A stretch of 64,000 bases of DNA from Dipteris shenzhenensis (lineage: Eukaryota > Polypodiophyta > Polypodiopsida > Gleicheniales). The notes under the pieces are model-generated. The model was not told the origin of the DNA, made no database searches, and was given only the letters and a program-made list of their open reading frames with translations. The DNA lies in assembly GCA_047967505.1 (NCBI GenBank), contig CM106540.1; one strand, 5' to 3'. The translations under genes and the position numbers were made by a program. Numbering within the stretch: position 1 is the stretch's first letter; each line of letters begins with the position of its first letter. Below, one piece after another: positions 21,757-32,039 of the stretch.

Positions 21757-23140
21757 CCAGGTGATCTAGCTGAGCGTGCGTGAATGCCTGGAAGCTCAAC
21801 AACTCTGTGGGAGGAAGGAGAAGCTCTGTGGGAAGCTTTGTGGGTGATTTTACTTGCATCCGAGTGCACAGATACCTTGAAGGAACCTTTGGAAAAGTCA
21901 CTTTGGTTTTGCGAAGTGGTTTTGAGAGCTTGTTAAGTATTTTCCAAGAAAAAGTCATTTTTTGAGCTTTTCTCTGTTCTGTTCGACGATAGAGACTCCG
22001 TATTAACTTGTAGAGGCACCCATTGCCTGCTTTTGGTGTCCATTTCACTTCAGGAGCTTGGAAACACCTTCATTCTTGAATTTGGGGTCATTTCGTTGGA
22101 TTTTTAAATCACTGTGTCAGTTTTAACGTTTTTCTGCTCGAGTGTTGGAACTCAAGTTTGGAACAACCATTTGCAGATTTGTCCATTCCCGTGGACTCAG
22201 GAGGTCCTAAAACTTCTATGTTGTTGATCATTCGCACTCCAGTGGAGTTTACAAACAGTTCAGTTTTCAAAAACGTTTTTCAGTTTGTGTGTTGGACCCG
22301 ATGATTGGGACCACGGTTTCCAAAACCGTATGTCCCATTGCATTCCGGAGGCCTAAAAACCCCTACCTATCAATTTTTGCGCGATTCGGTGGACTATTTT
22401 TAGAGTTATAGATCTCTTGTATTGGATTTCATCTCTCTGTTATGCATTTTTCATTCTAAGGTTTTGAAACCTTAGATTTATGCCACATGGCAATGGATAA
22501 GCGTTGACTCCCATTTCTCACCCATCGATTGGGATTTTGGAGTTCCAGTAGAAGAGAGATGTTTGCAGATTTTCTTGTTCAGTTCGATTATGCAATGGCA
22601 CCCATGTTTTGAGGCATCTCAGGTTCTATTTTCAGTAGCGGTCATTGTCGTGGGACCATGATCATACCTTATGCAAATCACTCTGGTTGCAATTTGAGCC
22701 ATGTGCGCTCATTCATGGTGTGCATTGGGTTGCAGTGGATGATTTATAGGCCATTTGGATGCATTGTGATCCTTATTAGATGCGCTGATAGGCCCAGATT
22801 ACCTTGTGGGATGCTATTTTTTATGGATGCTTTACACATGGATGCTATTTTATGCTGAGGGATAGCTTTGATACATTGCAATTGATGCACTGATAGTGTT
22901 ATGCTCTCTTGGATGAGATATTGTTGATGCATATGCCCATGGACGGTGTTTATGCTTGAGCCATTTGGCACTTATTGGCATTTTGGATTGCCATTGCAGT
23001 TGGCATTTTCTTTTGGGCCAGATTTGCTCATATGGATGCGTAGTACATGCACATGAGTTAGCTGTATCTTTTGATGCTTTGAGCTTTGAGTTTTGGTGAT
23101 ATTTCACTCTATTGTTGCATACACATTTGGGTGCACCTGA
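21757..23140 (+). mobile_element. Leader of copia family AB, copy A
   Basis: Untranslated leader matching the reverse complement of about 27530-28718, for example CTCTGTGGGAGGAAGGAGAA, AAGGTTTTGAAACCTTAGAT and TCTCTTGGATGAGATATT. This copy has extra sequence around 22665-22835. Homology ends at GGGTGCACCT near 23140, before the gag start, where a LINE fragment begins. Short frames inside are not considered genes. Confidence 0.85.
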
Positions 23141-23163
23141 AGCTAGCAGGCAGCCTTGTCTGA

Positions 23164-23358
23164 TTAACTTTTAAGCCCAAAGGGTTGCGTCATTCTACCG
23201 TTAACTTTGACTTTGCTTCTAGCTTGACATAAGAGAATTTCTACATAGGAGCTAAAACCAGGACTAGCTCCCATTTCCTTGAGGGAGGACAAAATAAATC
23301 CCCATTCCATTTTATCATAAGCTTTGTCAAAGTCGATTTTGAGGAAGCATATGTGCAC
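23164..23358 (-). pseudogene. LINE (non-LTR retrotransposon) reverse transcriptase fragment
   Basis: The minus-strand peptide contains FLKIDFDKAYDKMEWGFIL and later KVKVNGRMTQPFGLKS. The K-x-D-F-x-K-A-Y-D motif, the downstream W and the V-N-G-x-x-x-x-P-F block followed by loss of sequence are the RT block of L1-clade plant LINEs. Only about 60 residues remain; the YxDD box is not present. Confidence 0.85.
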
Positions 23359-23935
23359 TTCAATTTCTCTACAATCTAATTAATTAATTTGTTTATTACT
23401 TAATTATTATTTCTTGTATATAGTTATTTCTATATATATTACTCTATTCTTTTCTATTTTTCTCATGCTTTATCATTCTTTATTTCGACTTTAATTTTTT
23501 ATCGTTCTATATTTCTTTATGTTGTTCTCATGATTTTTTTGACCACGTTAATTTATGATGTGCTTTTTAGGTGTATTATCTTTTACCCCCTCCTTTCTCT
23601 AAGTTTCCTGACCTAGCATATAATTCCATGTAATGAAATTAATAGTGTTCTATGTCCACTCTATGGTAAGATTAAAACACTCATTAAGCTCTTTGGTATC
23701 TGACCCTGAGCTAGTATCTTAAGGCATTAATATGATAGCAGAATTTCAGGAGGACAAGGAGGAAATTTTCCTTAGGATAAGCCCTATGGTTTTCCTCATA
23801 TTTGAAATTGATGTAATCAAAATTATTGATCAATATACATGCTCAAATCAACAAATAGAGCCATCCGCCGACCATGGTCAAACTGAACACAGTCAAAAAA
23901 TAGTCATAACCAAATTCTGTCACCACCACTAGCAT
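23359..23935. other. AT-rich interval, no gene recognised
   Basis: T- and A-rich sequence between the LINE fragment and a gypsy pol. A 66-codon frame (23732-23932) leads towards the gypsy pol start and may be its decayed upstream part. Confidence 0.5.
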
Positions 23936-23939
23936 CCAA

Positions 23940-25052
23940 AGTGACAATCAGGCCTAGCCAAATGACCCATTACATGAGGATACTCAGAAATCAGCTGCTC
24001 AAGCCATCCTAGAAGCTGATGCTCAATTTGAAGTGCATATGCAAAAGAGTGCTAGAGTCCGACAAGATGACTTAGAGGAGATGAATCTTGGAGACCCCCA
24101 CAACCCCAAGATAGTTTTGGTAAGTACAGGTCTTCCACCACCTTTTGAAATGGCTTTAAAAGACTTATTGATAGAGTATAAGGATGTCTTTGCTTGGAAT
24201 TATACTAATATGAAAGGAGTAGACCCCAAGTCCTGTCAGCACAGAATCAACCTAAAGCAAGATGCTATGCCAAAGATTCAGGGAAGATACAAAATGAATC
24301 CCAACTATGCCAAAGAAGTTAAAGGTTTAATTGATAAGCTATTGAGAGTTGGTTTTATTTATCCTCTCACACATGTTGCATGGCTTTCACCTATTGTGAT
24401 TGTGCCCAATAAGAATGGAAAACTTAGAATATGTGTGGACTACAGAAAGCTCAATGTTGCCACCATTACTGATCCTTTCCCTCTACCATTTTGTGATTCT
24501 TTACTTGATGTTCTACCAGGACATGAAATCTATAGTTTTCTTTATGGTTTCAGTGGGTACAACCAGATAAGAAGGGCACTTGAAGATAAAGGCAAGACAA
24601 CATTTGTCACTGAATGGGGAGTGTTTGCTTCAAATGTTATGACATTTGGTCTTAGGAATGCTCCACCAACATTTCAAAAATACATTCAAGAGGTATTTAC
24701 TGAATATCTTACATCTTTTATGAAAGTATTCCTTGATGATTTTTCAGTATTTGGGAAAAAAGAGGAACATCTACAACATGTGAGCTTATGCTTTGCCAAG
24801 TGTAGAATGGCTAGTCTAAGCTTAAACCCAGCCAAATGTGCATTTGCTGCTATAAGTAGAGGAATTCTACTAGGGCACATCATCTCCCAAGATGGAATGG
24901 AAATAGATCCAAACAAAGTTTCGACCATTCAATATGCTAAACCACCCAAGAATATCAAGAAGCTTCAAAGATTTATAGGGCAAATTAAATGGCACTGCAG
25001 ATGTCTTAGATACCTTGCTGACATATGCTATCCTCTCACCAAACTGACATGA
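23940..25052 (+). pseudogene. Ty3-gypsy reverse transcriptase, long open remnant with altered active site
   Basis: An uninterrupted frame of about 339 codons begins within gypsy pol at 24033, with homology starting a little upstream after a stop near 23963. The linker includes LLIEYKDVFAWNYTNMKGVD, and RT shows WLSPIVIVPNKNGKLRICVD, YRKLNVATI, motif A as FLYGFSGYNQI, then FVTEWGVFA, TFGLRNAPPTFQKYIQEVF, the catalytic box VFLDDFSVFG, LNPAKCAF and GILLGHIISQDGM. In this lineage motif A is usually L-D-G-F-S-G-Y; here the Asp is Tyr (codon 24543-24545), so the enzyme should be inactive even though the frame is open. Confidence 0.93.
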
Positions 25053-26283
25053 GAAATAGAGCCCTACATTTGGGGGGATGCACAACAATATGCTTTTAAT
25101 ATGCTGATGATAGCTCCTATTCCATAACCACCTGACTGGACTCTTCCTTTTGAGATTTTTGTGGATGCTTCTGATGCAGTAGTAGGTGTAGTACTTATGC
25201 AGCAAAGAACACCAAAGTGGTTCAGACTAGTGTACTATGCCAATAGAATCTTAACTAAGCATGAGAGAAACTATGTAGTCATAGAAAGAGAAGCACTTGG
25301 AATGATCTATGCATTGCACAAATTCAAACATTATTTATTGGGAAATAAGGTACATTTTCATGTGGATCATCAAGCTCTCATTTATTTAGTGAACAAACTT
25401 TAATTAACAGGAAGATTGGCCAAATGGATGCTTTTGTTGCAGAAATTTGACTAAGGCATTGTGCATAGGCCTGGAAAACAACATGCCATTGATGATTACT
25501 TGAGTAGGTTACTATCAGGAGAAGCTCCAACTGGCATCCCAGATGAACTTCCTAATGCAAGCATTTTTATGGTAAGAATTGAAGAGCCACATAATTGGTA
25601 TGATAAAATGCTATTCTTTCTCACTAATGGTTTAATCCCTTAAACATTATCTAGGGATCAGAGAAAGAAACTTGTTTTACAGAGTAGACCTTTCCTAGTC
25701 ATTGCTGGTGTTTTATACAGAACCAAGTAATCAGAAGATGTGTCCAAAATCATGAGCAGAAAGCTATCCTAGTAGCTGAAGCCCATGGAGGACCAACAGG
25801 AGGACGCTTTTCTGGAGACAATACAGGTAAGAAGATTTTGCAAGCTGGTTTATGGTGGCCTACAGTTCTAAAAGATGCTCATAATCGGGCTAAAGCATAT
25901 TTGCCATGTCAGAGAGATGATAGACCACTTGACAGTGATAGGATGCCCCATTAGCCAATCCTCCCCTTGGGACCTTTTAAAAAATGGGGACTAGATTTCA
26001 TTGGACCCATCAAGTCTCCAACAAAATTTTTAGGTAATCAATATATTTTGGGTGCCACTGACTATTGTACAAAATGGGTTAAAGTTGGAGCAATCAAAAC
26101 ATGCAAAGCTAGAACTGTAGCACATTTCCTTTACCACAATATTGTCACCAGATTTGGTGTTCCTATTGAAATAGTGTCAAACAGAGGAACACATTTTCTC
26201 AACAAAACTATAAGGAAGATGACGAAAATGCACATGATGTTGCATAAAAAGTCTACAGCCTATTACCCACAAGCCAAAAGTAG
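25053..26283 (+). pseudogene. Ty3-gypsy RNase H and integrase remnant
   Basis: RNase H: FEIFVDASDAVVGVVLMQQ (25150), YVVIEREALGMIYALHKF (25275), FHVDHQALIYLVNKL, then DYLSRLLSGEAPTGIPDE. Integrase: ILQAGLWWPTVLKDAH with a zinc-finger end, then WGLDFIGPIKSPTKFLGNQY (first Asp present), TRFGVPIEIVSNRGTHFLNK and STAYYPQAKSS. The second catalytic Asp, normally in S-D-R-G-T-H-F, is Asn, and the Glu block is lost because at about 26283 the sequence switches to a copia element on the other strand. Stops occur at 25053, 25403 and about 25645. Confidence 0.9.
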
Positions 26284-27462
26284 TGTGAAAACCAGCATCA
26301 TCTAGCTGACCCACTGAAATAAGACTCTTGGTCAGCTTAGGCACATGTCTCACATGTTTTAACCCATTTGCAAAAGAAAACTTTATGTCACCTGCTCCCA
26401 CTATGTCACATGCATAGTCATTTCCAAGATGCACACAACCTGTCTTTCCACTATCATAAGTGGAGAACCATTCCCTATGGGGAGTAACATGGAATGAAGC
26501 ACTAGAATCCAATCCTGGGAATATGCATCATCTGAAGTGATAAGCAACTCTGCAGATAAACTAGACATGAAGAGAACGTCATTGTCACTATCATGTGTGA
26601 CTGCATTGATCTCCTCAATCTTCACTTTTCCTTTGTCCTCCCTTGGACTCTCTTCCTTTTGATTTGCACCCCAATTTGCATTCTTTTTCTTATCCTTTTG
26701 CTCTCTTTTTAGCTTGTAGCAATCCTTTTTCATATGGCCCTTCTTGCCACAGTGGTAACACTCAATGTTCCATGCCCTGGATTTGCTACGAGACTTTCCT
26801 CTTTCTTGGGACTTCCCCCTGAACTGCGATCTACCCCTTTGCACATTTAAGGCTGCATCCTACTTGTTGCCATCCATAGACGTCCGTCTAATCTCCCGCC
26901 AACAAGCTACCCACAACATCATCAAACTTCAGTACTCCACCAGGTGCAGAGTTACTGACAGCTGTACGGAAGGTATCCCATGAGGATGGCAACGAACATA
27001 AGAGAAATATTGCCTTAGTCTCCACATCAAAATTCATCTTCTGAGCCTGAAGCTGGCTAAAAATAATATTGAATTCATTCAAGTGAGAAGCAATGGAGAC
27101 CCCTTCCTTCATCTGCAGCTCAAACAACCTCTTCATGAGGTAAATTTTATTAGAGGCAGTTTCCTTCTCATAAGTGGCACACAGTTTCTTCCACAAATCT
27201 TCCGTAGTTTGCTCATTTACTACTGTGAAATAAACTGACTCTGCAAGATGAAGTCTAATAGTAGACTTTGCTAATGCATCCAACTCATTCCAATTATCCT
27301 CAGACATATTTGCAAGCTTAGCTTCAATCCTTGCCAAGGGTTTAATCTGCTTCTTTTGAATAAGCACATCCCTTATTTGTTCTTTCCACAAAGAAAAGTT
27401 TGTCCCATCAAACTTTTTAATGCTGAAAAACTCCTTTTCAGACATGGAAGAGGATGCCATGA
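26284..27462 (-). pseudogene. Copia family AB, copy B: gag and protease
   Basis: The likely start is MASSSMSEKEFFSIKKFDGT (27462), followed by NFSLWKEQIRDVLIQ, VNEQTTEDLWKKLCATYEKE and MKEGVSIASHLNEFNIIFSQ, a classic copia gag. A frameshift near 26888 separates the tail with CYHCGKKGHMKKDC, an intact CCHC knuckle, and a Lys/Glu-rich linker. At the protease a frameshift falls on the active site near 26515, which reads LDSSASFHVT where D-S-G-A is expected; then FSTYDSGKTGCVHLGND and KSLISVGQLDDAGFHT. The element ends in mid-protein at the junction with gypsy integrase. Confidence 0.93.
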
Positions 27463-28718
27463 TGCAAATGAAACAAAATCCCAAATGCTAGTACCTGCAA
27501 GAGAGAATCACACCAAATACTAGGTGCACCCAAATGTGTATGCCACAATAGACTGAAATATCACCAAAACTCAAAGCTCAAAGCATCAAAAGATGCATCT
27601 GGCATATACTATGCATCCATATGAGCAAATCTGGCCCAAAAGAAAATGCCAATAAGTGCCAAATGACTCAAGCATAAACACCGTCCACTGGCATATGCAT
27701 CAATAATATCTCATCCAAGAGAGCATAGCACTATCAGTGCATCACCTGCAATGTGTCAAAGCTGTCCCTCATCATAAAATAGCATCCATCTGCATAAGGT
27801 ATGCTCAAGAAATCATGGTCCCATGATAATGACTGCTACTGAAAATAGAACCTGAGATGCCTCAAAACATGGGCGCCATTGCATAATTGGACTCAGCAAG
27901 AAAATCTACAAATATCTCTCTTCTGCCGGAACTCCAAAATCCCAACCGATGAGTGAGAAATGGGAGTCAACACTTATCCACTGCCATGTGGCATAAATCT
28001 AAGGTTTCAAAACCTTAGAATGAAAAATGCTTAACAGAGAGACGAAATCGAATACACAGAGATCTATAACTCTGAAAATCCTCCACCGAATCGTGCAAGA
28101 ACTGATAGGTAGGGGTTTTTGGGCATCTGGAACGCAATGGGACAGACGGTTTTGGAAACCGTGGTCTCAATCACTGGGTCCAACACACGGGCTGAAAAAC
28201 GTTTTTTGAAACAGAGCTGTTTGTAAACTCCACCGGAGTGCAAATGATGAGCAACATAGAAGTTTTAGGACCTCCTGAGTCCACCAGAACTGACAGATCT
28301 ACAAATGGTTGCTCCAAACTTGAGTTCCACCACCCGGGCAGAAAAACGTAGGAACTGACACAATGAGTTAGAAATCCAATGAAATGACCCCAGATTCAAG
28401 AATGAAGGTGTTTCCAAGCTCCTGAAGTGAAGTGGACACTAAAAGCAAGCAATAGTTGCCTCTACAAGTTAATACGGAGTCTCTGTCATCGAACAGAACA
28501 GGGAAAAGCTCAAAAAACGACTTTTTTCTTTGAAAACACTTAACAGGCTCTCAAAACCACTTTGCAAAACCAAAGTGACTTTTCCAAAGATTCCTCCAAG
28601 GTCTCTGCACACTCGGATGCAAGTAAAGTCACCCACAAAGCTTCCCACAGAGCTTCTCCTTCCTCCCACAGAGCTATTGAGCTACAAGCATTCACGCACG
28701 CTCAGCTAGATCACCCGG
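27463..28718 (-). mobile_element. Leader of copia family AB, copy B
   Basis: Untranslated leader between the primer site and gag. Its reverse complement matches copy A (21757-23140) along most of its length. It runs continuously into gag, so it shows what followed the leader before copy A was broken. Confidence 0.88.
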
Positions 28719-28730
28719 GCTCTGATACCA
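28719..28730 (-). other. Primer-binding site (initiator Met tRNA type), copy B
   Basis: The minus strand reads TGGTATCAGAGC, two bases inside the LTR end, identical to copy A. Confidence 0.9.
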
Positions 28731-28732
28731 AT

Positions 28733-28903
28733 TGAGAGTGCTCTCAACAGAAGCAAGAACGGAAGAAGGAGAGAGAGAAATAGAGAGCCATATAAGTTTT
28801 GGTGGGTGCAGAACCACCCTAATCTTCTTTTTCATTCATTTATATATGTGTTTGAGTATTGTACATAACCGAGGTAAAGGCACAGTGACCTTTAACCCCC
28901 ACA
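28733..28903 (-). mobile_element. 5' LTR of copia family AB, copy B (171 bp)
   Basis: On the minus strand it starts TGTGGGGGTTAAAGGTCACT and ends GAGAGCACTCTCA. Compared with copy A it differs by scattered substitutions. The bases outside the LTR (AATCC) do not match those outside copy A, so the two are not the ends of a single insertion. Confidence 0.88.
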
Positions 28904-29394
28904 AATCCTTGGGTGGGATGTGAGGAGAGTCTATCACCTAGCCCTTATATTCAAGGTCACCTAGATCCAAGCTTTCCTTATGGAATAATGCTTCCATGCC
29001 ATAGTGCCATGTGTAAGCAAATGAGCCAACTTTTGAATACATGTATTATATTTGACTTGGTGGGAGGCTATGTGACAACTGGCGACACATCCACGGGAGG
29101 TGGCAGCTTGCACATGTGTTGTCTATGAGTTGACTTAACACTTGCTATGTGGCAATTAATTGTAGTCATGTCCTTGATGTGGGATGCTTGGAGGTGGTGT
29201 AGTTTGTGCAAGACAAGTGGACTCTTTCCCTTGTCTATTTAAAGTCTTGTATGTGAATATGTGAGACATATTTGTGAGTTTTATCCTCTTAGTGAGCGAT
29301 ACACTCTATGATTCTTTGTGACATCTGGCTTTTAGCTCTCATTCTATATTCCATTTTAACTTCTCTTCATGTTTTATCAAGAAAGAGACCGTTG
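28904..29394. other. Interval without a recognised gene
   Basis: Plain AT-rich sequence between the copy B LTR and the copia integrase remnant at 29395. Open frames here are short and without family features. Confidence 0.5.
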
Positions 29395-30121
29395 GTTTCT
29401 CTTATTGAGCCCAATCTACATCATTGACAAATTCAAAGAATGGAAAGTGAAGGTGGAAAATAAGACCAAGAAGAAATTGAAGCAAAATGGACAAAGGAAA
29501 TAATTCACTTTAAAAATTTGACAACTAGTGTAAGAAGAAAGGGACCGAGTGCCATATGCTAAATGCATGGGCATTCTAGCAAAAAGGGTCTAAAGTGAAA
29601 GAACCAAACAATAGCTGAGACGAGCTTGAACATGATTAGCAATTCACATTCTTAAGAGGACAACAACTAAAGTAAAAGGAATGACACCAGAGGAATACTT
29701 AGGTAAAAATCTTATCATTAAGCACTTACAGTTTTCCATTTTGATGATTTAATTCTTATGCTTGGATGCATATCCCAAGGATGCTAGGGCCAAGCTAGAT
29801 CTAAGGATGAAGAAGTGCATCTTTATTGGCTACAACTAGGAGTCTACAACAAGGAGTTGCAAGAGATGGTGGTAGTACTAATGTCATTTCTAAGAGACCT
29901 GGCCTTACCTATACAACAAAACTAACCACAACTCTACCAATTTGGCCTAAAATACCAAGAAGAGGAAGCATCAAGTCTTAACAAAGAAGAACAGTCAGAG
30001 ATAGGCCAAATCTAACAAAGAAGAAGGCTCTTGCAAAGGAGAAAAGAGTATCATGTCAATATATGAAGACCCTAGAGGATTCAACGGCTAAACTTAGGGT
30101 TGACCAAAATCCAAATTGAGT
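29395..30121 (+). pseudogene. Copia element E integrase, C-terminal half
   Basis: Plus-strand pieces in order: IIDKFKEWKVKVENKTKKKL (29410 on), then KNQTIAETSLNMI (about 29600), MTPEEYLGKN (about 29683), and KDARAKLDLRMKKCIFIGYN (about 29775-29835). These match the copia integrase from just after the first catalytic region to the C-terminal F-I-G-Y block. Stops and frame changes are frequent. The N-terminal half lies inverted at 30135-30500. Confidence 0.75.
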
Positions 30122-30176
30122 TCACATGGATCTATAGATCCTTGGTCCCAAATGGATAGAAATTAGATCCATGTGA
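30122..30176. repeat. Perfect 13-bp inverted repeat at the integrase breakpoint
   Basis: TCACATGGATCTA at 30122-30134 and its exact reverse complement at 30164-30176 flank 29 bp. The right arm encodes the V-T-W-I of the integrase on the minus strand. The pair lies where the two opposed integrase halves meet. Confidence 0.9.
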
Positions 30177-30500
30177 CTTTACTGAAGTCATCAATGAACG
30201 TAAGAAAAGTGTATCAATCCTAACCAGATCTCATAGTCATGGGCCCCACAGAGATTTGACTCAACAAACTCCAACGGCTCATTGGCCTTTATCATGGCCT
30301 CACTCAGGAATGGCTCCCATGCAAGCATTGCTAATGTCCTGCCTATGGAAATCCGCTTGCTTTTCGCATCTTCTCAAGATTTGTATATATATTTCATGCC
30401 ACAACCATGACATGCCTTTGTTCCCCCAGTACCAAAACCACACTAATTTTGTAGAGTCCTTCCTCCTCGACACCACCAGCAATCGCTTTTCCATGATCTT
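30135..30500 (-). pseudogene. Copia element E integrase, N-terminal half (opposite strand)
   Basis: The minus strand reads AMIKANEPLEFVESNLCGAH (about 30280), then after a frame change YTFLTFIDDFSKVTWI (30215-30167), which is the end of the pre-integrase domain and the first catalytic Asp block of copia integrase. The next residues expected, a KFKEWK block, are found at 29410 on the other strand. Confidence 0.75.
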
Positions 30501-30519
30501 GAACTTGATGTGATCACTT

Positions 30520-32039
30520 CTTCTTCATTAAAATTCAAGCATATACAAATTTTGGTTGATTGACTGATAGAGTACAAAAGACCACTTTCATGGTAGAGCT
30601 TCTACCTATTTTGAGCCCATGACATAATAGTTACCTTGTATTGTAGGAGGGAATTCCCATTCACCTCCCTACCCCAATACACAATTTTCCCTCATTTTGA
30701 CTGAAAGATTTGCTAATCCCAAGGATGCCACTCTTAGAGAGATTCCAAGAGTAATCCAGTTGACTTTTGAGGGAAAACAAAAGAGCTACGAATTTGGGCA
30801 CAACAACATTCACTTGACATCTGTCGAGGGTCTATTAGGCCTAAAAGAAATATTAAAGTCCAACACACATGGGTCTTCAACTAGATTGGCAAAAAGTAGT
30901 ATTATATGACTCTATCAATTAGATCATATACTATGAATCACCACAGAAAAAAAGGATTAATCAAACTTTTTGCCTTGCCTAAGGAGTTACAAAATAGCAC
31001 ATGTAAATTAACAATATATACAATTTAATTAGCCTATATTTCAAGTGCCCAAGGGTGCCATTCTAAAGGATCTATATAGGTCATAGTCAATTCAGCATGC
31101 ACTTTTGCTTATCACTTTTATCCTTATGCCATTGAAGGACATAATTCAAAACTCAACCTCAAGTCCCATTGCAAGCTACCAGCATACCTCAATCCACCCT
31201 AGCTTTTAAGATGCCAACCATATCATTATAAATATCAGCATACGTACGTGGCATCAATTTCTACCATTCTCACTTTAAAATTTAAACTCAAATATTTAAG
31301 GAGCATATGTGGGTGGCAACTTGGCAACAAAGATTCAAGATTGTCAATTCAAATTTTAAACTCCAATGTGTAAGGGACTAAGTGCACTTCAATGACAAGG
31401 TTGTTTAATCATGGTCACCACCTCGTGGACATTTTTGAAAGGGAAGATTTTGATTCTTTTTTCTTATGAAATAAAGTGCAAGGATTGCAAAGCTCTTAGG
31501 CATCCCAAGGATGAGCCAATGTTGTTTTCAATGATCTTGTACAGGGATAGAGGAATGGAAAATGACCCAAGATTTAGGACTATGGGTGAACCCTATAACA
31601 CTTTATATATGTTTGTTTTCTTAGTAGAGAATGACCATTTTTTTGCCTTTGTTAAAATAGTCTTGAAAGGTTTTCTCCTCTTGCATATTTCTCTTCTGCA
31701 TTGTCTTTTTTTTTCTTTTTTTTCTTTTTTTCTTTTTTCTTTTTTTTTTGAGAGAGAGAGAGCACAAGCATTAGGTGATAGTTTGCTGATGTTGTTTGTC
31801 ATTCATGTAGTGTACTTGCTTGCACAAAGAAGCTGGATGTAGCTACGATAGCCACTTTTCCACCTCACAAAAGTCAAGTTGTATCCAAGCCAAACGGAGG
31901 TGGTTAGGGGTGACTCTTGCCTCTATCTTTCTCTTGCTAACCCTATTCTATACTTGTGTGAGATATCAAAGTGAGAACAAAACCTTAGTGTAGGTAAGAG
32001 AAACTAGTGAGATGGAGTCATGTGCATAGTATGAAACTT
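30520..32039. other. AT-rich interval with a poly-pyrimidine tract, no gene recognised
   Basis: A T-rich run with scattered C (31706-31750) is followed by GA repeats at 31751-31761. Frames at 30697-30909 and 31411-31842 have no recognised domains; the latter is largely made of the pyrimidine tract. Confidence 0.5.

Noticed and set aside
21570-28903. One complete copia element with terminal LTRs at 21570 and 28903
   Set aside because: The two LTRs point in opposite directions, both have primer sites inside them, and flanking 5-mers do not match, so they are two separate 5' ends.
31593-31802. Lys/Glu-rich minus-strand ORF
   Set aside because: Translation of the poly-pyrimidine tract at 31706-31761.
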